This document shows positions 61,908 through 64,000 of a stretch of DNA of 64,000 bases, piece after piece. The notes beneath the pieces were generated by a model, which was not told the DNA's origin, searched no databases, and saw only the letters and a program-made list of their open reading frames with translations. Positions within the stretch are counted from its first letter, which is position 1; the number at the start of each line of letters is the position of its first letter. The DNA lies in the NCBI RefSeq assembly GCF_000449425.2, contig NZ_AVHW01000029.1, positions 54,867 through 118,866 on the forward strand. The letters are read 5' to 3'. The position numbers and the translations under genes are program-made. This DNA is from Clostridioides difficile CD160 (GTDB lineage Bacteria > Bacillota > Clostridia > Peptostreptococcales > Peptostreptococcaceae).

Positions 61908-61945
61908 TTAACCACTAGGGAGTTAATTCTCTAGTGGTTTTTTTT
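61908..61945 (+). terminator. Strong terminator before the packaging genes
   Basis: AACCACTAG (61910-61918) pairs with CTAGTGGTT (61931-61939), then TTTTTT. The next gene starts 20 bases on. Confidence 0.7.
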
Positions 61946-61964
61946 ATGGTGGTGATAATAATAT

Positions 61965-62792
61965 ATGGCAGTAAATAAGAAAAAATGTTCTTGCTGTAAA
62001 CAAGAAAAATATGAAGAAAGATATTTCTGGAAAAGTTATAGTTATATATATTTAGATAGTGGAAGATTACCTGTGTGCAAAGAATGTTTTAAAAACATCT
62101 TTGATAGACTAGAAAATAAATATAATAGCAATATAAAAGCATTAAAACATACATGTCTTAATTTTGATATTTATTTTGATGATAAGTTAGCAAGTGAATT
62201 GAGAAATAAAAAAATTGAAGATTTTATTGATGAATATATGAAGATTATTAATCGAAATTCAAGATATCGAGGAAAGACATCAATTGATAATTCTATAGAA
62301 GATAAGATTAATTGTGCTTTTGAAGCAAATGAAGTAAAAATAAACAATGATATGGTTGAAAGATGGGGAGCTGGGCTAAGAGAAGAAGATTATATGTTCT
62401 TAGAAAATAAGTTTAATGAGTTTTCTACTGCATATCAATGTAAAAGACCTGCTGAAAAGATGCTATTAGAACAAATATCTAAATGTTTATTAAGAAGTGA
62501 TGAGGCACTAAGAAATGGTGATGCTACAGGATTTGAGAAAATGAATACCTTAATATCAAAACTTATGAATGATGCAAATATAAAGCCTATTCAAGAAGCA
62601 AGTTTAGCGGAAAATGAAACTATTACATGGGGTACATGGATTGATAAGATAGAGAATTATAGACCTATAGGAGAGCCTTCAGAGCAATTTAAAGATGTAG
62701 ATAAAATAAAAACATATATTAATAAGTGGTTTATAGGGCAAATGAGAAAAGTATTTGACTTAGCCAGTGAGGACAATCCAAATGACAACTAA
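61965..62792 (+). CDS. Zinc-finger packaging-associated protein, likely small terminase subunit, 275 aa
   Basis: The N-terminus is a zinc knuckle (CSCCKQEKYEERYF, then LPVCKECFKN). The rest is helical, with a domain (ERWGAGLREEDYMFLENKFN) common to phage proteins placed before the large terminase. The gene overlaps the terminase start by 11 bases. A DNA-recognition role in packaging is inferred from position. Confidence 0.6.
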   Translation: MAVNKKKCSCCKQEKYEERYFWKSYSYIYLDSGRLPVCKECFKNIFDRLENKYNSNIKALKHTCLNFDIYFDDKLASELRNKKIEDFIDEYMKIINRNSRYRGKTSIDNSIEDKINCAFEANEVKINNDMVERWGAGLREEDYMFLENKFNEFSTAYQCKRPAEKMLLEQISKCLLRSDEALRNGDATGFEKMNTLISKLMNDANIKPIQEASLAENETITWGTWIDKIENYRPIGEPSEQFKDVDKIKTYINKWFIGQMRKVFDLASEDNPNDN

Positions 62793-63552
62793 AACTAGAA
62801 AGTTAGATAATCATGAGATTAATTCAGATAAAACTAAAGCTTTTGAAGAAGGTATAATTGAATGGACTAAGTTCTATAGAGAAAATCCTCATAGATTTTG
62901 TATAGATTATTTTGGACTCAATTTGTATTTAGTTCAAAGCATTTTAATATATATGTTTGACAAAGTTAACTATGCAATGCTTATATGTGCTAGAGGATTT
63001 GCAAAGAGTTGGATTGCTGCCGTATATGCATGTTGTAGGGCTGTTTTATACCCAAATTCTAAAATTGGTATAGCTGCATTTACTAAATCGCAGGCAGAAC
63101 TTATTATAAGAGAAAAGATAGAAAAAGAATTAGTAAAACAATCTCCTATGTTAGCTAGAGAGATTAAAAAGATAGAATATAATAATAAATTTTCTAAAGT
63201 AACATTTCACAATGGAAGTACTATAGAAGCTATAGTCTCAAATGAGCAATCAAGAGGTTTCCGTTTCAATATTCTTATTGTAGATGAGTTTAGATTGGTA
63301 AAAAAAGAGATACAAGATAGAATTCTTAAACCATTTCTAAATGTAAGTAGAAATTTGAAGTTTAAAAAAGATGGAAAATATGAAGATTATCCTCCAGAAC
63401 CTAATAAAGAATTGTACTTAAGTAGTGCATGGTTTAGGATGCATGAAGCATATGATAAATTTAAATTGTATGTGAAAGATATGATAGATGGTAGAGATAA
63501 ATTTGTACTTAATTGTAATTATAAACTTTCTCTTCATCATGGGATACTTGAT
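62782..63552 (+). CDS. terL: Terminase large subunit, exon 1 (interrupted by a group I intron)
   Basis: The ATG at 62782 lies within the previous gene, 9 bases after GTGAGG; GTG 62767 is an alternative. A Walker-A-like ARGFAKSWIAAV (about residue 75) and Walker B FNILIVDEF with the catalytic Glu show the packaging ATPase. The frame ends after HHGILD at 63552; a stop (TAA) follows only because the intron begins about here. The C-terminal nuclease domain must lie beyond the window. The exact splice site is not fixed. Confidence 0.8.
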
Positions 63553-64000
63553 TAAAAAATAGCTACGCACACTTGTGACTTTAGTCGTGAGTTAGTAGCT
63601 AAAATAGTCAGCATATAGGGAAACTTATATGTAGAGATAGGATATAACCTATCCAATACTACCTGAATTGCTGGAAACCCCTAAAGCTAACCAAACTAAA
63701 ACACAAGGATGAAATAAACCTAAGTGTGAAAGTTACGAAAGTAGAAAAAATTGGTTAGATAGTATAAGGTTAAACCCTAAGTACTTTAAAATGGGCAATC
63801 AGCAGGTAAGCTCCGAATAGGAGAAACTTCAACGACTATTCCTCTTGAGGGAAGTACACTACAAGCTATTGGTAGTGGAAGTGGGTAGACCTTAACGATA
63901 AGCGAAGGATAAGATATAGTCTGTGCTTCATGAAATGTAAGAAGTTCATAAGAGAACTGCATAGGTAGTAGCGAACTTATGTGAACGACAACCTCAAAAA
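63553..64000 (+). ncRNA. Group I intron in the terminase gene, 3' end outside the window
   Basis: Core strands of a group I ribozyme are visible in order: P-like AATTGCTGGAAACCCC (63666-63681), Q-like GGGCAATCAGCAGG (63793-63806), R-like TTCAACGACTA (63828-63838) and S-like AAGATATAGTC (63911-63921). The sequence is far less AT-rich and has no open frame, unlike the flanks. The start at 63553 is approximate, because the P1 pairing was not resolved. No endonuclease gene is in the visible part. Confidence 0.8.

Noticed and set aside
63553..64000. The terminase gene as a frameshifted pseudogene
   Set aside because: The sequence after the stop holds ordered group I intron core elements, so an intron explains it better.
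1..64000. tRNA genes, rRNA genes, riboswitches or insertion sequences
   Set aside because: I read for cloverleaf, aptamer and transposase patterns and saw none I could support.

Overview
The window is most likely part of a large temperate phage, or plasmid-like prophage, of Clostridioides difficile. DNA is strongly AT-rich. Pointers to this host are a CWB2 (S-layer anchoring) cell wall protein, an endolysin of the same length and layout as CD27L, a Clostridioides-style type I toxin-antitoxin locus, and an oxygen-sensitive class III ribonucleotide reductase (NrdD/NrdG). The gene complement fits the >100 kb siphophage group I recall as phiCD211-like, and a HU / YonK / phosphoesterase / packaging gene order recalls Bacillus SPbeta. 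These relationships are recognised from memory, not from a search.

Layout. 0-8 kb (+): end of the late operon: beta-propeller tail protein, XkdX-type small proteins, a large tail/receptor-binding protein, two lysins (amidase, glucosaminidase), two holin-type membrane proteins, a tyrosine recombinase and a strong terminator. 8-15.7 kb: lysogeny and conversion cargo: BlaI-like and XRE regulators, type I toxin-antitoxin, integrase, two exported or membrane proteins, a NERD-domain protein and a CWB2 surface protein. 15.7-36.5 kb (-): long early DNA-metabolism operon: dUTPase, RuvC-like resolvase, a frameshifted guanylate-kinase-like gene, a PD-(D/E)XK nuclease, primase, DnaB-like helicase, ERF, an SSB-like protein, a ThyX-like protein, a nonsense-interrupted 3D-domain gene, DnaE-type polymerase, NrdG, NrdD cut by two group I introns with different homing endonucleases, and a DNA-ligase N-terminal domain. 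36.5-45 kb: control and possibly replication: divergent consensus promoters, a CI-like repressor, an orphan LytTR regulator, a retropepsin-like protease, twin HTH proteins, five long repeats, a Rep-like protein, and a tyrosine-recombinase-fold protein that may be an SPbeta MrpR-like repressor. 45-54.5 kb (-): accessory cargo: a secreted toxin/immunity-like pair, a Fic protein, an ORF6N/ORF6C antirepressor, many small proteins, and a tandem array of four single-domain HTH paralogues mixed with tiny membrane peptides and coiled-coil proteins. 54.5-64 kb (+): a parC-like repeat region, ParM/ParR segregation genes, late regulators, HU-like and YonK-like proteins, a phosphoesterase, and the packaging genes, ending inside the large terminase gene, which is broken by a third group I intron.

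Working together: the right-hand (+) genes presumably begin the late operon, which would continue outside the window through the head and tail genes and re-enter at base 1. The (-) genes supply replication and nucleotides. ParMR, a Rep-like gene and two tyrosine recombinases suggest the element can be maintained as a plasmid as well as integrate.
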